Assembly (NCBI GenBank): GCA_902651635.1
Contig: CACRSC010001924.1
Coordinates: 57,097 to 121,096 of the forward strand
Length of the DNA stretch: 64,000 bases
Reading direction: 5' to 3'
Origin: Mastigamoeba balamuthi
Taxonomy: Eukaryota; Evosea; Mastigamoebida; Mastigamoebidae
Part shown: in pieces, positions 9,459 through 19,589 of the stretch
Layout: each line of letters opens with the position of its first letter
Numbering within the stretch: the first letter of the stretch is position 1
Notes under the pieces: generated by a model
Database searches by the model: none
What the model was told of the DNA's origin: nothing
Seen by the model: only the letters and a program-made list of their open reading frames with translations
Position numbers and translations under genes: made by a program

Positions 9459-11788
9459 TGCGCACAGAAGAGATACAGGGAGCGCTGGTGGTCGTGGGGG
9501 AACACAGCGCACTGCAATCGGCCGGGTCAGAGAGCTGGAAGGGGGAGCTGGGGCGCACCTCTGCGAGTCCGCAGCTCTCCAGCACCGCGCGCACTGCCCC
9601 GACGTTGTTGCTGAACACGGCAACGTGGCTGGGCGTCTTGGGGAACGCCGCCTTGCACTCGCCCCTGCAGCAGTACCTGCGCTGCGCAAACGGCCCCGGG
9701 TCCGCCTTGAACAGGTCCGACTCGGGAACGTACCCCTTCTGCATGCTGCGCAGAGGGGGATCAGCGGCGCAGACGCGCGCGCGGAGGCAGCGGACCTCGG
9801 GGAGCAGTCGAGGAACGTCATGTTGAAGGGCGCGGTGCCCCGCGGGGCGTGCGCGTGGCTGTAGAACGGCGTCGCGTGGCAGTTGGTCAGGAAGTCGACG
9901 TGCGAGACGGCGCCCCGGGAGCCCTCGGCCCTCAGGTGGTCCATCAGGGCGAGCGGGGCCCTCTGGTGCACCAGCCCGAAGTACAGCAGCATCGGCGCCT
10001 GCAGGACGACCAGCGCGCACGCCCCGACCGCGAGGGCCTTGCGCGCGAGAGTCCTGGGCCGCCCCTTGGCCGGGGCACCGAGCGCGGCGTCGAGGGCGAG
10101 GCCGCAGTAGGGCATCAGCAGCGGCACGGCGACAAAGACGAAGCGGAACTCCTTGTGGCTCAGGGCGCTGTGCACGAGGACGACCCACGCGGCCAGCGCG
10201 GCCCAGGCGAGCGACACGCCGCTGCGGGCGGCGATCCAGACGCCGGCGAGGGCGAGCGGCAGGAGCGAGCCCAGGATGGCGGGGACGCCCTGCGTGAGGT
10301 ACCAGTGCCAGGGGTGCGTGCCGTAGAACTCGGCGACGGACATGAAGATGTTCTGGTAGAGGAAGTTGAGCGGCACGAGCGTCCACTCGCCGTAGCACAG
10401 GCGGTCGACGGCGACGCCCGCCAGGACGACGGCTGCGGCGGGCGGGGCCATGTCGACGACCATCACGCGCAGGGCGCCCGAGAGGCTCCTGCCGGCGATC
10501 CTGTAGGCGGCCATGGGCACAGCCACGGCCCACAGCGCGGCAGAGGTCGGGCGGATGACGACCGTGAACCCTGCAATGGCCATTGCCACCGCAACGGCGC
10601 CCTGAGCAGCATCCCACGGGCACAACACGCAATGCCACGAGGAGATCAGCTGCCACGGCCCCCAAGCCAGAAAACAAAGAACAAGCAAGGCGCGCGCGGA
10701 CGGCTGTCTGCAAGCGGCCAGAGGGTTTGCCCCCACGCCTCCGCAGCAGCAACGATCTCGCACTTCACCACACCGCATCAATTGATGTGCGCGCTCCCAA
10801 AGTGCGCCAGTGTGCCGCATCGCATCAATTGACGTGCGTGTGCCGGTACAACAGAAGCCACCTCAACTCCAACAGCAGGGAAGCAGCCACACACCAATGT
10901 GCCGCATCGCAACAACTGACTGACGTGGATACAACAGAAACCATCCCAACCAGTGTGCCGCATCGCATCAGTTGACGTGCGTGTGCCGGTAGCACCGGCA
11001 CGACAGAAGCCAACAACAGGGCAGCAGCCACACACGCCAGTGCGCCGCATCGCATCAACTGACTGACGCGTATACAACAGAAACCACACCAACCAGTGCG
11101 CCGCATCGCATCAGTTAACGTGCGTGTGCCGGTAGCACCGACACGACAGAAGCCAACAACAGGGCGGCAGCCACACACGCCAGTGCGCCGCATCGCATCA
11201 ACTGAATGACGTGCGTGAAACAGAAACCACCCGAGCCAGTGCGCCGCATCGCATCGACCGACTGGCGAGCGAGGGGGCGGGCCCCGAGAGGCGGACCTTG
11301 CGGGGGACGCCGCCGGCGAGCCCCAGTCGGGCGAGGGCGACGACGGCGAGCTGGGCCTCCGCGGCGTTGGAGAGCGTGCGCGCGCCGCAGTAGGCCGCGT
11401 ACCACGAGGCGCAGGCGCAGGCGAGCGCGAGGGCGGCGGCCCTGCGCCTGCGGGGCCCGCAGAGGGCAGCGGCCCCGCGGGCCACGTGGGCGTCGCAGGC
11501 GGCGGCGAGGGCGGCCTGGGCGAGGCGCGGGGCGTAGGCGACGGCCCAGGGGGCGTCGAGGCGGAGGAGGGCGAGGAGGCGGTAGAGGAGGGCGAAGAGG
11601 AGGGGGTGTGCCCAGCCGCGGATGCGCGCGGGGGGCAGCCACTCCCACGTCGCCCGCCCGTAGCCGTAGGCCAGCGCGTGCGCGGGCTCCAGCGCCTGCC
11701 AGTACTCGTCGGGGTCGTAGTACGTGCGCACCAGCGCCAGGCCGCAGACCACCCGCCACACGAACAGCACCGCAAACAGCGCCAGCAT
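9455..11788 (-). CDS. PIGB: GPI mannosyltransferase 3 (PIG-B/GPI10, GT22)
   Basis: Multi-membrane-spanning ER mannosyltransferase of family GT22 that adds the third mannose to the GPI-anchor precursor, using dolichol-phosphate mannose on the lumenal side. Exons 11788-11297, 10601-9796, 9745-9559 and 9511-9455 join in phase to 512 residues, a normal length. Seen: YYDPDEYWQALE near the N-terminus (acidic motif of the family, cf. NPDEYWQ), TWEWLPPARIRGWAHPLLFA, then IRPTSAALW, FYGTHPWHWYLTQG, and SHKEFRFVF, which are hallmark PIG-B strings, and a soluble tail beginning HVDFLTNCHATPFYSHAH. The last exon is only 19 codons (CAVFPHDHQRSLYLFCAQ) and its stop overlaps AATAAA. Intron 1 is about 695 nt and carries a minisatellite; the other two are about 50 nt. 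Confidence 0.93.
10772..11265. repeat. Intronic minisatellite with alternating 87- and 56-bp units
   Basis: Lies entirely in intron 1 of the PIG-B gene. Each unit starts with a near-constant core (AGTGCGCCGCATCGCATCA plus variants). Cores begin at about 10952, 11039, 11095, 11182 and 11238, giving alternating spacings of 87, 56, 87 and 56 bp: a 143-bp higher-order repeat. The long unit contains GTGCCGGTA and a cagcagCCACACACGCC end; the short one contains ACAACAGAAACCAC. Left of 10950 the units are more diverged. Confidence 0.85.
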
Positions 11789-12160
11789 CGCCCCCAGAGA
11801 CGTTCGTCCAAAACGATATCTCGAATGATGATATGCAGATTCGCGTATCTAGATCTTTTGCCACGCTCTCTTTATTCGCAGATGACATAGCGGCGTGCCT
11901 TCTGGAACCCCAAGTACTGCCCCGAGCTCGCGCATTTCAGACCACAGCTGTTCCTCTCCACTTCCTGTGTCGGCAATGAACGTGCATCGGAGGAGCCTGG
12001 GCGAGGCCCTCGCGCAGCTGCTGGGGCGTGCTGTGTGAAGACAGTGCCCAGCAGGCAAACTGCAGTGCGCCAACCAGTGGCTGACTTGCTCTGCGAGAAC
12101 TTCAAGGCCTCGCCTTTGCCCAGCAGCAGCACCGGCACCTGGGCATCGTAGAGGAACTGC
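11789..12160. other. Region upstream of PIG-B with an unrecognised minus-strand frame
   Basis: An open stretch on the minus strand (about 12138-11872) includes LLGKGEALKFSQSKSATGWR, which reads more like protein than its GC content alone would give, but has no start, no partner exons and no family I recognise. It overlaps the place where the PIG-B promoter should be. Could be a relic of a gene also represented at 12160-12660. Confidence 0.25.
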
Positions 12161-12660
12161 CCCTGCTACTCGTGGAGGTGATCTGGAAGGCAGTGGTGCC
12201 CTGTGGTCTGGCAGGGCCCCACGGCCTTCTCTGGCTCTGCACAAGAGAACATCCAGGGCCTCGGACACGCACAGCTGCCCTCTCAGGATGTCTGACCCCT
12301 CGTCTGTCTCACCGATGTGCTGCGCATGCACTACACGGACGACTGCACTGACTGCTCTGAGGACCGCTGGCCCGGCATTGCCCTTGACGACATGGCACTG
12401 GCACGGCAGGTGCTGCTGCGCCACGTCAGCATCTTCATGGGCCGGCACCCGGCGCCCGAGGAGCTGAGGGCGCTGGTGTGCGTGCTGCATGCGGCACCGA
12501 GCTGCGGCAGTGGAGCTGCAAGCTCGTCTGCCACTGCATCCGCACAGGCTGGCGGCTGCCGGGTGCCATGCTGCTCGACCGGATGTGGTCGTGGCTTGCG
12601 GGGCTCATGTGCCTGCAGCAGTACCCATCATAATCATCGCCTCTTGCATGCTATGCGCTG
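12160..12660 (+). pseudogene. Unrecognised decayed reading frame
   Basis: Three protein-like plus-strand stretches in different frames: ELPLLLVEVIWKAVVPCGLA (from about 12148), LDDMALARQVLLRHVSIFMG (about 12380-12440), and KLVCHCIRTGWRLPGAMLL (about 12525-12580). No splice sites join them convincingly, so I read it as a decayed gene with at least two frame changes. Family unknown; helical, possibly a repeat-type protein. Confidence 0.35.
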
Positions 12661-12899
12661 TCTCCTGTTAGTGTCTGATTTGTTTGGGCATTTACTCTTG
12701 CTACAGCACAATGAGGATTTTGCTGGTGAATTGTGAACACCCTCCTCCACGCTCTTAACACGCCAGCAGGGACTACACTCCTGCGCTATTGCGCTATTGT
12801 GGCAGTTCGGAGGGTCCTCGACTTGTCGCCACGCTCTGACTGAGCGCTCGTCTCACGTTCTCCCGTTCAATTTCACGGAGCTGAACGCAGTAGAGGGAA

Positions 12900-13720
12900 T
12901 TAGTGGTGACTCTATGCGCTGTGCTAGATGACGGCCACGCGGGGGCCACGCGCAGGACCCTGGGCTACCTCAGGGCAGCCGTCGACGCCGCCCCTAGCTC
13001 CCGCTTGGCCCTCATATCGCCGCTTGTCGCCGACTGCCTCGTCCGCCTCGCGGGCCCCGCGGTTGCCGCCCGCGCGCCCGACCGTGCGACACCACGCTGT
13101 GCTCGGCGCTGGAGCTGCTGCACCGCGTGCCACCCGAGCTCTCCGAGGCCTCGCCCGTGCTGCCGCGCGCCGCCGAGGCCGTCCTCTCGCGCTCGGAGCT
13201 CTGGTTCTGCGGGCCCCGCGCCCCGTTTTTCCAGGCGGCCTCTCCGCGGTTCGGCGCGCAGCTCGCGCCGCAGCTGCGCGGCATCGCCGAGGCGGCGCCG
13301 CGGCACTTGCCCAAGAGCGCCGACGCCATCGACCTCGCCCGCGCGCTGGCCGAGTGCGCGGGGCCCGCGGCGGCCGCGCTGCTGGGCCGCGAGCTCTGGG
13401 TAGAGCTTTCCCGCGCGCTGAAGTTCTGCCTCGAGCTGCGCCACGACCCCGCGCTCGGACGCCTGCGTGCACTACCTGGCCGCGCTGGCCGGCCGCTGCC
13501 CGGGCGTCTGCGAGCGGTTGTTGCGGCTCCTGAGCGCCGCCGCGGCCTCGGCGTCGCCGTTCGAGTCGATCGCCGCAGTTTCTCGCGCTGCGCGCCGTCT
13601 GCGCGAGCGCGCCGCGGCGTGGCCGGCGAGGGCGTGTGGGCCGAGCTCGTGCGGGGCTGCACGGCCGAGGACGCCGCGCTGTGCGACGCGAGCTTCGCGA
13701 GTGGATGCGTCTCTCTCCCC
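12900..13720 (+). pseudogene. Unrecognised helical protein gene with several frame changes
   Basis: Alanine/leucine-rich helical sequence reads along the plus strand. It starts VVTLCAVLDDGHAGATRRTL (12903), moves to TLCSALELLHRVPPELSEAS (about 13093) and RALKFCLELRHDPALG, to VHYLAALAGRCPGVCERLL (13467), then to GVWAELVRGCTAEDAALCDA (about 13630). At least three single-step frame changes are needed in 800 bp, and no introns fit. The pattern suits a HEAT/ARM-like protein gene damaged by indels, or GC-homopolymer sequencing errors. GCGA|GTGGAT near 13700 could be a donor. No family assigned. Confidence 0.45.
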
Positions 13721-14091
13721 TCTTTTCGGGTGCTGGGGCTTCAACTCGCCGCAAAAACCCACCGCAGACCACAGCAAGCAGGCAAATCACGCAGGGCAGC
13801 TCAGTCGGTGCGCATTTCCCCGAGCGCCTCAGAGGGCCGGAAATGCGCCTTTATTGAGGTTAGGCGGGAGGGGGTGCGGGGTGAAATCGCAGAGAGGTGC
13901 GGTGCATGAAGTTGTGACCGCAGAACGGCACTCAGGGTCCATGAAATTCGGGGATGGTTCAACAGTTCTCTCCGAGTCTCCTCCAATTCTCTCAAATTCT
14001 CTCCGGAAAACCATCCCGAATTGTCCGCCTATGGCGGTTAGCCGAACTGGCGAGACCCACGTGGGCTGGCGTCTTTTCCGCCCGGGCCACG

Positions 14092-14100
14092 CATAAAAAG
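14092..14100 (+). promoter_or_regulatory. TATA-like box of the GPI-type surface protein gene
   Basis: CATAAAAAG lies 117 bp before the start codon at 14217, in a region (13720-14216) with no gene of its own and lower GC content. It matches the CATAAAAGG before CE2. Confidence 0.4.
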
Positions 14101-14216
14101 CCCCCAAGCCCCCAGGCAAGTAATCAGATCGATAAACTCAACACCCGCGTTTAAAAACACCGCCCCAGCGTCTCTGCGTTTGCGTCTGCGAAAACCGACA
14201 CACCACACCTGCGAAT

Positions 14217-15512
14217 ATGAACGCCAAGATCGCCATCCTGCTGGCCGCGGTGTCCGTGTGGGCCAGCGCCTCCGAGTTCAGCCTGAGCTTCGTAGGCAAC
14301 ATCAGCGTCTCCGACACGTCTGACGCCGCCGACCTCCACTACCGCTCGACGACGATGTTCTCGGCGACACTCCCCCTGCTCCTCAACGGCGCGGTCTTCC
14401 TCTCGGTCTCGGTCGACGCCACCGGGCGCGCCGACAACGACAGCGCCTCGGCCTCGGCCTCGTCCAACGGCATCTGGGCCTGTGCGTCGTAAAAAATCCA
14501 ACTCCCCGTAGTTTGTGCCGTGGGATTTCCGCGCAACTGTGCACATTGCTGACGCTTTTGCCGGGCTGCAGTCGGCGGCGTGTACGCCGACAGCGTCCCC
14601 ACTGCGTGGTACGGCTTCTACGAGGGCTCCATCGACGGCAGCTTGTGAGTGGCCACCATCCCTGTATTAGTTGTTCCCCCCACACACCCCTCAGCCATAT
14701 TTCCCCATCGGCGTGTTCGCTCTGCCCGCTGTACGGCCGCACTAACGGTCACCGCGCCCCAACACAGCCAGAGCGTGGCCAACCTGGACCTCAAGGGCTC
14801 CGCCGGATTCGCCGGGGCTGCGTACACGAGCCTCGTCGAGCGCAACAGCACCGGCGACATTGTCGCGGTGACCTCGCTGGAGCAGGGGGGCACCATAACC
14901 TGGACGCAGACGTCGAGCGCCTCGGCCAACGGCGCGCACTGGTACCAGATGAACGGCACCTCGGCGACGTCGGAGCTGAACGTGCTGGTGACGTACATCC
15001 TCTCGGACCGCATGGGCCAGCTGAGCTACGCCAGCGCCATCGCTGCGCCCAAGGTCCTCGAGACGGTCGTCGAGATCCACGACTACCCGTACGCCAGCGC
15101 GGACAACACGCTCGAGCTCGTCGTCGTCTCTGCGACGGCCGGGGCCACGGTCCAGGGCAGCGCGCTCGTCGCCGACGGCGAGGTCACCGTCTTCGCGGAC
15201 CTCAAGGCGACGGCGCTCGTCGACGGCCTCGAATCGTCCGTGAGCATCAGCACGTGGGCCGAGGTCAACCTGACGGCGCTGGCCACCGCCGAGGTGCTCG
15301 TCAATAAGGTAGCCGTGGCCACGGGCAAGGCCACCGCCGAGGTCGGCGCCCACGTCGCCAGCATTCGCTTCTCCGCGGGCGCCAACGCCATCGTCTACGA
15401 CCCCGCCCTCGGCAACGGCGTCAGCCCCTACGAGCTGAGCGCCTCGTCCGCGGCCCCGGCAGTCCCGGTGGCGCTCGCGCTGGTGGCGCTGCTCGCCGCG
15501 CGCCTCTTCTGA
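14217..15512 (+). CDS. Secreted, probably GPI-anchored beta-rich surface protein (unknown family)
   Basis: Exons 14217-14481, 14572-14644 and 14768-15512 join in phase to 360 residues. The protein opens with a signal peptide (MNAKIAILLAAVSVWASAS) and ends with a hydrophobic tail (PAVPVALALVALLAARLF) directly after a small-residue stretch SASSAAP, the usual form of a GPI-attachment signal. The body is rich in Ser, Thr, Ala and Val with alternating patterns, for example LADGEV-like and ALVDGLESSVSISTWAEVNL, suggesting beta structure. Several Asn-X-Ser/Thr sites (NIS, NST, NGT, NLT) would accept N-glycans. No domain recognised. Donors GT|GTGCGT-type and GTGAGT are good. Function is unknown; a cell-surface or coat role is inference only. 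Confidence 0.85.
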
Positions 15513-15640
15513 GTTCGGAGCTGGGGGAGGAATCCAACAGAGGAGGGGGCACAGCAACGCCGAGGAAACCACTTAGTGGAACACAGAGGTGGAGAAAACA
15601 ATCAAATAATGAAAATCACTCGGCCCCCTCCAAGAACAGC
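15513..15640. other. Short intergenic stretch
   Basis: Between the surface-protein gene and the inverted esterase relic. No feature seen. Confidence 0.5.
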
Positions 15641-16612
15641 AATAGTGGCACAGAGCGGCATCCGGTTGTAGTGGAGGGCTTCTGAGGTCGTGCTAGCACG
15701 ATGAAGGACTCCCATTCCCGGATAACAGCGCCCTGCAAGAGCGACGGGATCCCCGTTGATGGTGACTGGCCTCAGATCAGCGAGGGAATGGGCGTGCGAG
15801 GTCTGGAGCACGGGACGCCCGAACTATCGTTGGAGCTGCTGCCCACGATCAAGGGTCTCTGATGAAGTTGCCCGACTCTAGTCTGCTCTCTCTCTCCGTC
15901 GACCGTGGGTCCCCACGTGTCCGCTACCCACTGTCCGAAATTCACGAGCTTCTCGGTGCTCTTGCTTCTGAGACACTGCGACGCCAGGCGCTGTGACGTG
16001 GCCCTCTGGCGAGGCAGCGGGAACACCCTGCCCGGGGCGCTTTGGAATACGACAGCGCGGTCCTTGTCGCCACCAAAGGCGGCGATGTGAGCCTGGATCC
16101 ACCGCAGCGCCTCGACGAAGACGTGGATGCCGTAGTTGCCCGTGTCGCCCGCCTCGCGCAGCAACTTTTTCAACGCCAGGAAGCCCAGGGGGCCCAGCCT
16201 GAAGTGTTCCGACACAACCACGCTCCCCTCGCGTGCGTTCAGGTGGAGTACGGGCATCGTAGCGCGTGACGGGGACGTAGGACTGCCTGACGCTCTACGT
16301 CTTCGCTCCTGTCAACGCCACCGGCAGCGCTCTGCTGCCCGTCCTCTTCTGGATCCACGATGGCGCCTGGATGGTCGGCACCTGACAGACAGCCGCACCG
16401 ACCGGCGAGTGCTGGCGACGCAGACGGGCATGTTGCGGCTGCGCGTCCCGTCGAGCACGCCGCCGCTGAACTGCCCTTTCCAGGGCTCCGGTGCGCGCCA
16501 GCGACGCTCGCCTTCAACGGCGTTCGGGCGACGAGTAAGCCGACACGAGAGGTGCGCAGTGTGGGAACGAGCAGGCCTGTGGGGGGCAGAGCGAAGGAAA
16601 GCGACTGAGCTT
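15640..16612 (-). pseudogene. Carboxylesterase relic with an internal inversion
   Basis: Minus-strand esterase remnant running from the end of exon 1 (SLSFALPPTG at about 16600) through exon 2 and into exon 3 (DPVALA near 15760, then EALHYNRMPLCAT). The oxyanion-hole and second-signature segment (DCLTLYVFAPVNATGSALLP and WIHDGAWMVG) is found at about 16228-16429 on the opposite, plus, strand, exactly where it should lie on the minus strand, so roughly 200 bp has flipped in place. The nucleophile segment reads VVFQSAPG instead of VFGESAGG, showing a further loss. Several stops and frame changes are present. The gene is dead. Confidence 0.85.
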
Positions 16613-16743
16613 CGCTTGTTAGTATGTCTGCCTCTGTGGGGAGAGACGTGCCCGAAGGGACGGTAACAAACGGGTTGGTTAACATCAGTAATCGGAACTG
16701 AGGAGTAGAGGCACCTTGCTCCTCCGTCAGCCATGCCTTACGC

Positions 16744-17370
16744 GTGGCACCCCGCAAGACCAGGGGCCGAGCCATCGCGGGGCCAGGGGCCGCCGAAGCC
16801 GGGTGCGTGAGAGTGGGGCCCACAGCGCTGCCGCGTGCACCACCGGCTGGTAGGTGGGGCTTGCAATTACTGCTGTCAATTGATGTGGTTGTCTACAAGG
16901 AGAGCACCGCGGACCAGAGCCTGGCCCTGAGGCTCCTTCTTCAGTTGAGGCACCCTGCCATCGGCGACCTCTGTTGCTCACTCGGACCATGCCCCGCTCT
17001 GCAGGTACTACTTTGTTGTCGACAGCGAAGTCGACGTGGGGAACATTGCCGCACTGCTGGGCAGCGAGTGCCTGTTGCTGGACTCTGCCGCTGTGGCTCA
17101 GTCGATCCGAACCGTCTTTGCAAGCAGACCACAGCTGATGCCATCGGCGCTGGAGTGTTCGAAAACACCATCAGCGAGCTGTCTTCGCGGGAGACCTTCA
17201 TCCCAAAGGTCTCCGTCTTCCACATACTGCAGTATGCGCGTTCTTCCAGTCCTGACCTGGTACCTTCGCCCTGCTCCCTTTATGTCTTCACTTTGATGGG
17301 CAACACGGGACACGGCAACAGTCACACGACAGCCAAAGGGCGCCAGAGTGCCTTCCACTGTGTGGGGTGA
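16744..17370 (+). pseudogene. Unrecognised decayed reading frame
   Basis: Protein-like stretches on the plus strand in two frames: LLLSIDVVVYKESTADQSLA and LALRLLLQLRHPAIGDLCCS (about 16870-16985), then YFVVDSEVDVGNIAALLGSE (about 17010-17070), then TADAIGAGVFENTISELSSR and IPKVSVFHILQYA (about 17130-17235). At least two frame changes. I do not recognise the family. It sits between an esterase relic and CE3 and may be part of the same decayed neighbourhood. Confidence 0.35.
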
Positions 17371-17573
17371 TGCATAGTAAATGATTGCAGGGTGAAATCG
17401 TCTCGTGGCCGACGACTCACGCTCGCTTATTTTGGGGTTCTGTAGATGAGACATGGGCAAAAGTGGTGTTCGGTGTCGAGCTATTCTTCAGAAGCCACAG
17501 TCTTGTTTGAAAGGGCGACAATTCTATACTGTTGCCGTCTGGTGTGGCAAACAGGGAGGAGGAGGGCACATCT

Positions 17574-19186
17574 TCAATTGTGCATTGCCGACATCACGCA
17601 GGCAGAACCCAGAGCACCCAACATCAGTATCACAGGCAGCGATGCCACTGATGCGGTGCTGCTCTGCGATGGCGTCAGCGGAGTGGGAGACGTGCTGCCC
17701 GACTGCGACCCATACTCGCTGCTCGACAGCACCGCAGGCCTGTTGGCGGCGTCGTAGACCTCGTCCCAGAAGTCGCACCTGTCAGCGCGGATGGTGGGGA
17801 TCTCGTGGATGCCCGCCGCGTCGAGTGCCTGCCACTTGTCCCCGTTGCTTGTCTCCCACGCCGGCGACCCGGCCATCCTCCCCTCGTTGGGGTTGCCGTG
17901 CGCTGCCATCGACGCCCAGTAGTGGTTCAACATCCTCCCGAACTCCAGGGCCGTCTCGTTGAGCTTGCAGGCGCCGTTGTTCTGCCAGATGTAGCTGCGC
18001 CATTGTTCGTGAGTTTTGGCGGACTGAGGCTCTGTGGATCAACTGCGGGGACGTACTCGATCTCGTCGGCGTGAACGCTGGCCATCGCAGGAAACTCGCA
18101 CGGCCCCACGCCCCACCAGACGTACGCGTACGTGTCGGCCCACTTGGACGCCGCCCGCGCATACCTCCTCGCAGGGCACGAGAACAGCATGTCCGTCTCG
18201 TAGTCAGTCAGCGCCCTCCTGTTGTCCGCCTGCCACGGCTGTTAGAAGGAGGGCGGCACACTCGAGAGCTGCGCACGTCGTCGACTGCGGGGTAGAGCTC
18301 CAGCGCCCGGGCCAGGGCAACGGGGTCCGTGGATATCGTCTGCGGCTGGAGGTTGGCCATGGCCTGGGCGTACGTGGAGCGGGGCACAGGGCTCTGATAC
18401 TGCCCGTAGACGAAGCTGCCGCCGTCGTTGGCGTTGCTGCCCACGATCAGCGGCACTCGGTTGAAGTTGCCCGACTCGAGGCGGCTCTCGATGGTCCCCT
18501 CGAGGAACACGCCGTCGATGGTGGGCCCCCACGCGTCCAGAAACCCAGGGGTGTTCTTTATGACGTCCTCGGTGGACTTGTTCCTGATGCACGCCAGCAG
18601 CGTGGCGCTGTCGTTGCACCCCAGCTGCGAGACAATCTGCTGTCCCGTTGCCCTCTGGCGCGGCAGCCAGAAGGCCCTGCCTGGCCAGCAGTCGCCCGTC
18701 GGTGCGGTCGTCCGTCGGGGTGCCGCCCATCCAGGCGCCGCCGTGGATCCAGAAGAGGACGGGCAGCAGAGCGCTGCCGGTGGCGTTGGCGGGGGCGAAG
18801 ACGTTGAGCGTCAGGCAGTCCTCCGTGCCCGCCATGTGGAACGATGTTGCCCTGTACTCCACCTGAACGCACGCGATGTTGCGGCTGTGCGTCCCGTCGA
18901 GCACGCCGCCGCTGAACTGCCCCTCCCAGGGCTCCGGTGCGCGCCAGCGACGCTCGCCTTCAACGGCGTTCGCGCGACGAGTCAGCCGACACGAGAGGGT
19001 GCGCAGTGTGGGAGCGAGCAGACCTATGGGGGGCAGAGCGAAGGGGATGTCGTAGAACGAGACCCCAGTGGCCGTCGCCAGCCCCTGCACCGTCCCGTAC
19101 GGCAGCGTCACGTTGACGACAGCGTCTGCGGCGACGCACTGGAGCAGCAGCGCAGCCGCGGCGAGGAGGGCGGTGCGGCAATCCAT
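17574..19186 (-). pseudogene. Carboxylesterase CE3, lacking the nucleophile region
   Basis: Esterase copy with all four family exons: 19186-19024, 18957-18277, 18229-18057 and 17994-17574. Signal peptide MDCRTALLAAAALLLQCVAA, EDCLTLNV, HGGAW, NANDGGS and SVHADEIE are present, and the C-terminus has a Ser/Thr stalk plus hydrophobic end. Exon 2 is 681 nt against 959 nt in CE1 and CE5. The missing 278 nt lie near 18685, between GRLLA and AFWLPRQRA, and remove the whole GESAGG nucleophile elbow while shifting the frame. It therefore cannot encode an active enzyme. Splice sites and most of the rest are well preserved, so the loss looks recent. Confidence 0.88.
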
Positions 19187-19589
19187 CGACACCTGTTCAC
19201 TAACCAGTGCGATGGAAAAGAACAGAAATGGGGCGGTTTGCACCAAACGGGGTGGGGTAGGCACAGACAGGATAACAACAATGCCCACAACGGTGTGGAG
19301 TTTCAGCGCAAAATGTCAGTGATCATTGCACAACTCGGGAGTGTTCGAAATCTCGTCATCGTTTTCGAGGGGGTGGGGGGAACAGGCTGCCACCTGTTTG
19401 TGGAAAAGCAACTCGGTGTGGAAAAGTATGGATACGTAGTGCATCACCTGACGATCTGCCCGCCGTCGTGATTGAGAGGGTCTCATACAGGCACTGTTTG
19501 TCCGAAGTTGTTCGTCGAGCGGGAGTCGGATTTTATGCAGAGGAATCCCCTGGTGTGGAGAGGAGTCCTCAACTGAGGCACGGCTGTGA
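19187..19589. other. Intergenic region between CE3 and CE4
   Basis: About 400 bp of lower GC sequence upstream of CE3 and downstream of CE4 (both minus strand). It should hold the CE3 promoter; no clear TATA-like box. No reading frame worth defending. Confidence 0.4.

Noticed and set aside
10772-11265. CRISPR-like array
   Set aside because: Units are too long, alternate in length and vary internally; it is an intronic minisatellite in a eukaryotic gene.
12317-12736. Intact small gene on the plus strand
   Set aside because: Protein-like sequence continues in another frame after about 12480, so a decayed gene is more likely.
16239-16823. Separate minus-strand gene upstream of the esterase relic
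   Set aside because: It is a mix of relic exon 1/2 sequence and antisense of the inverted segment.
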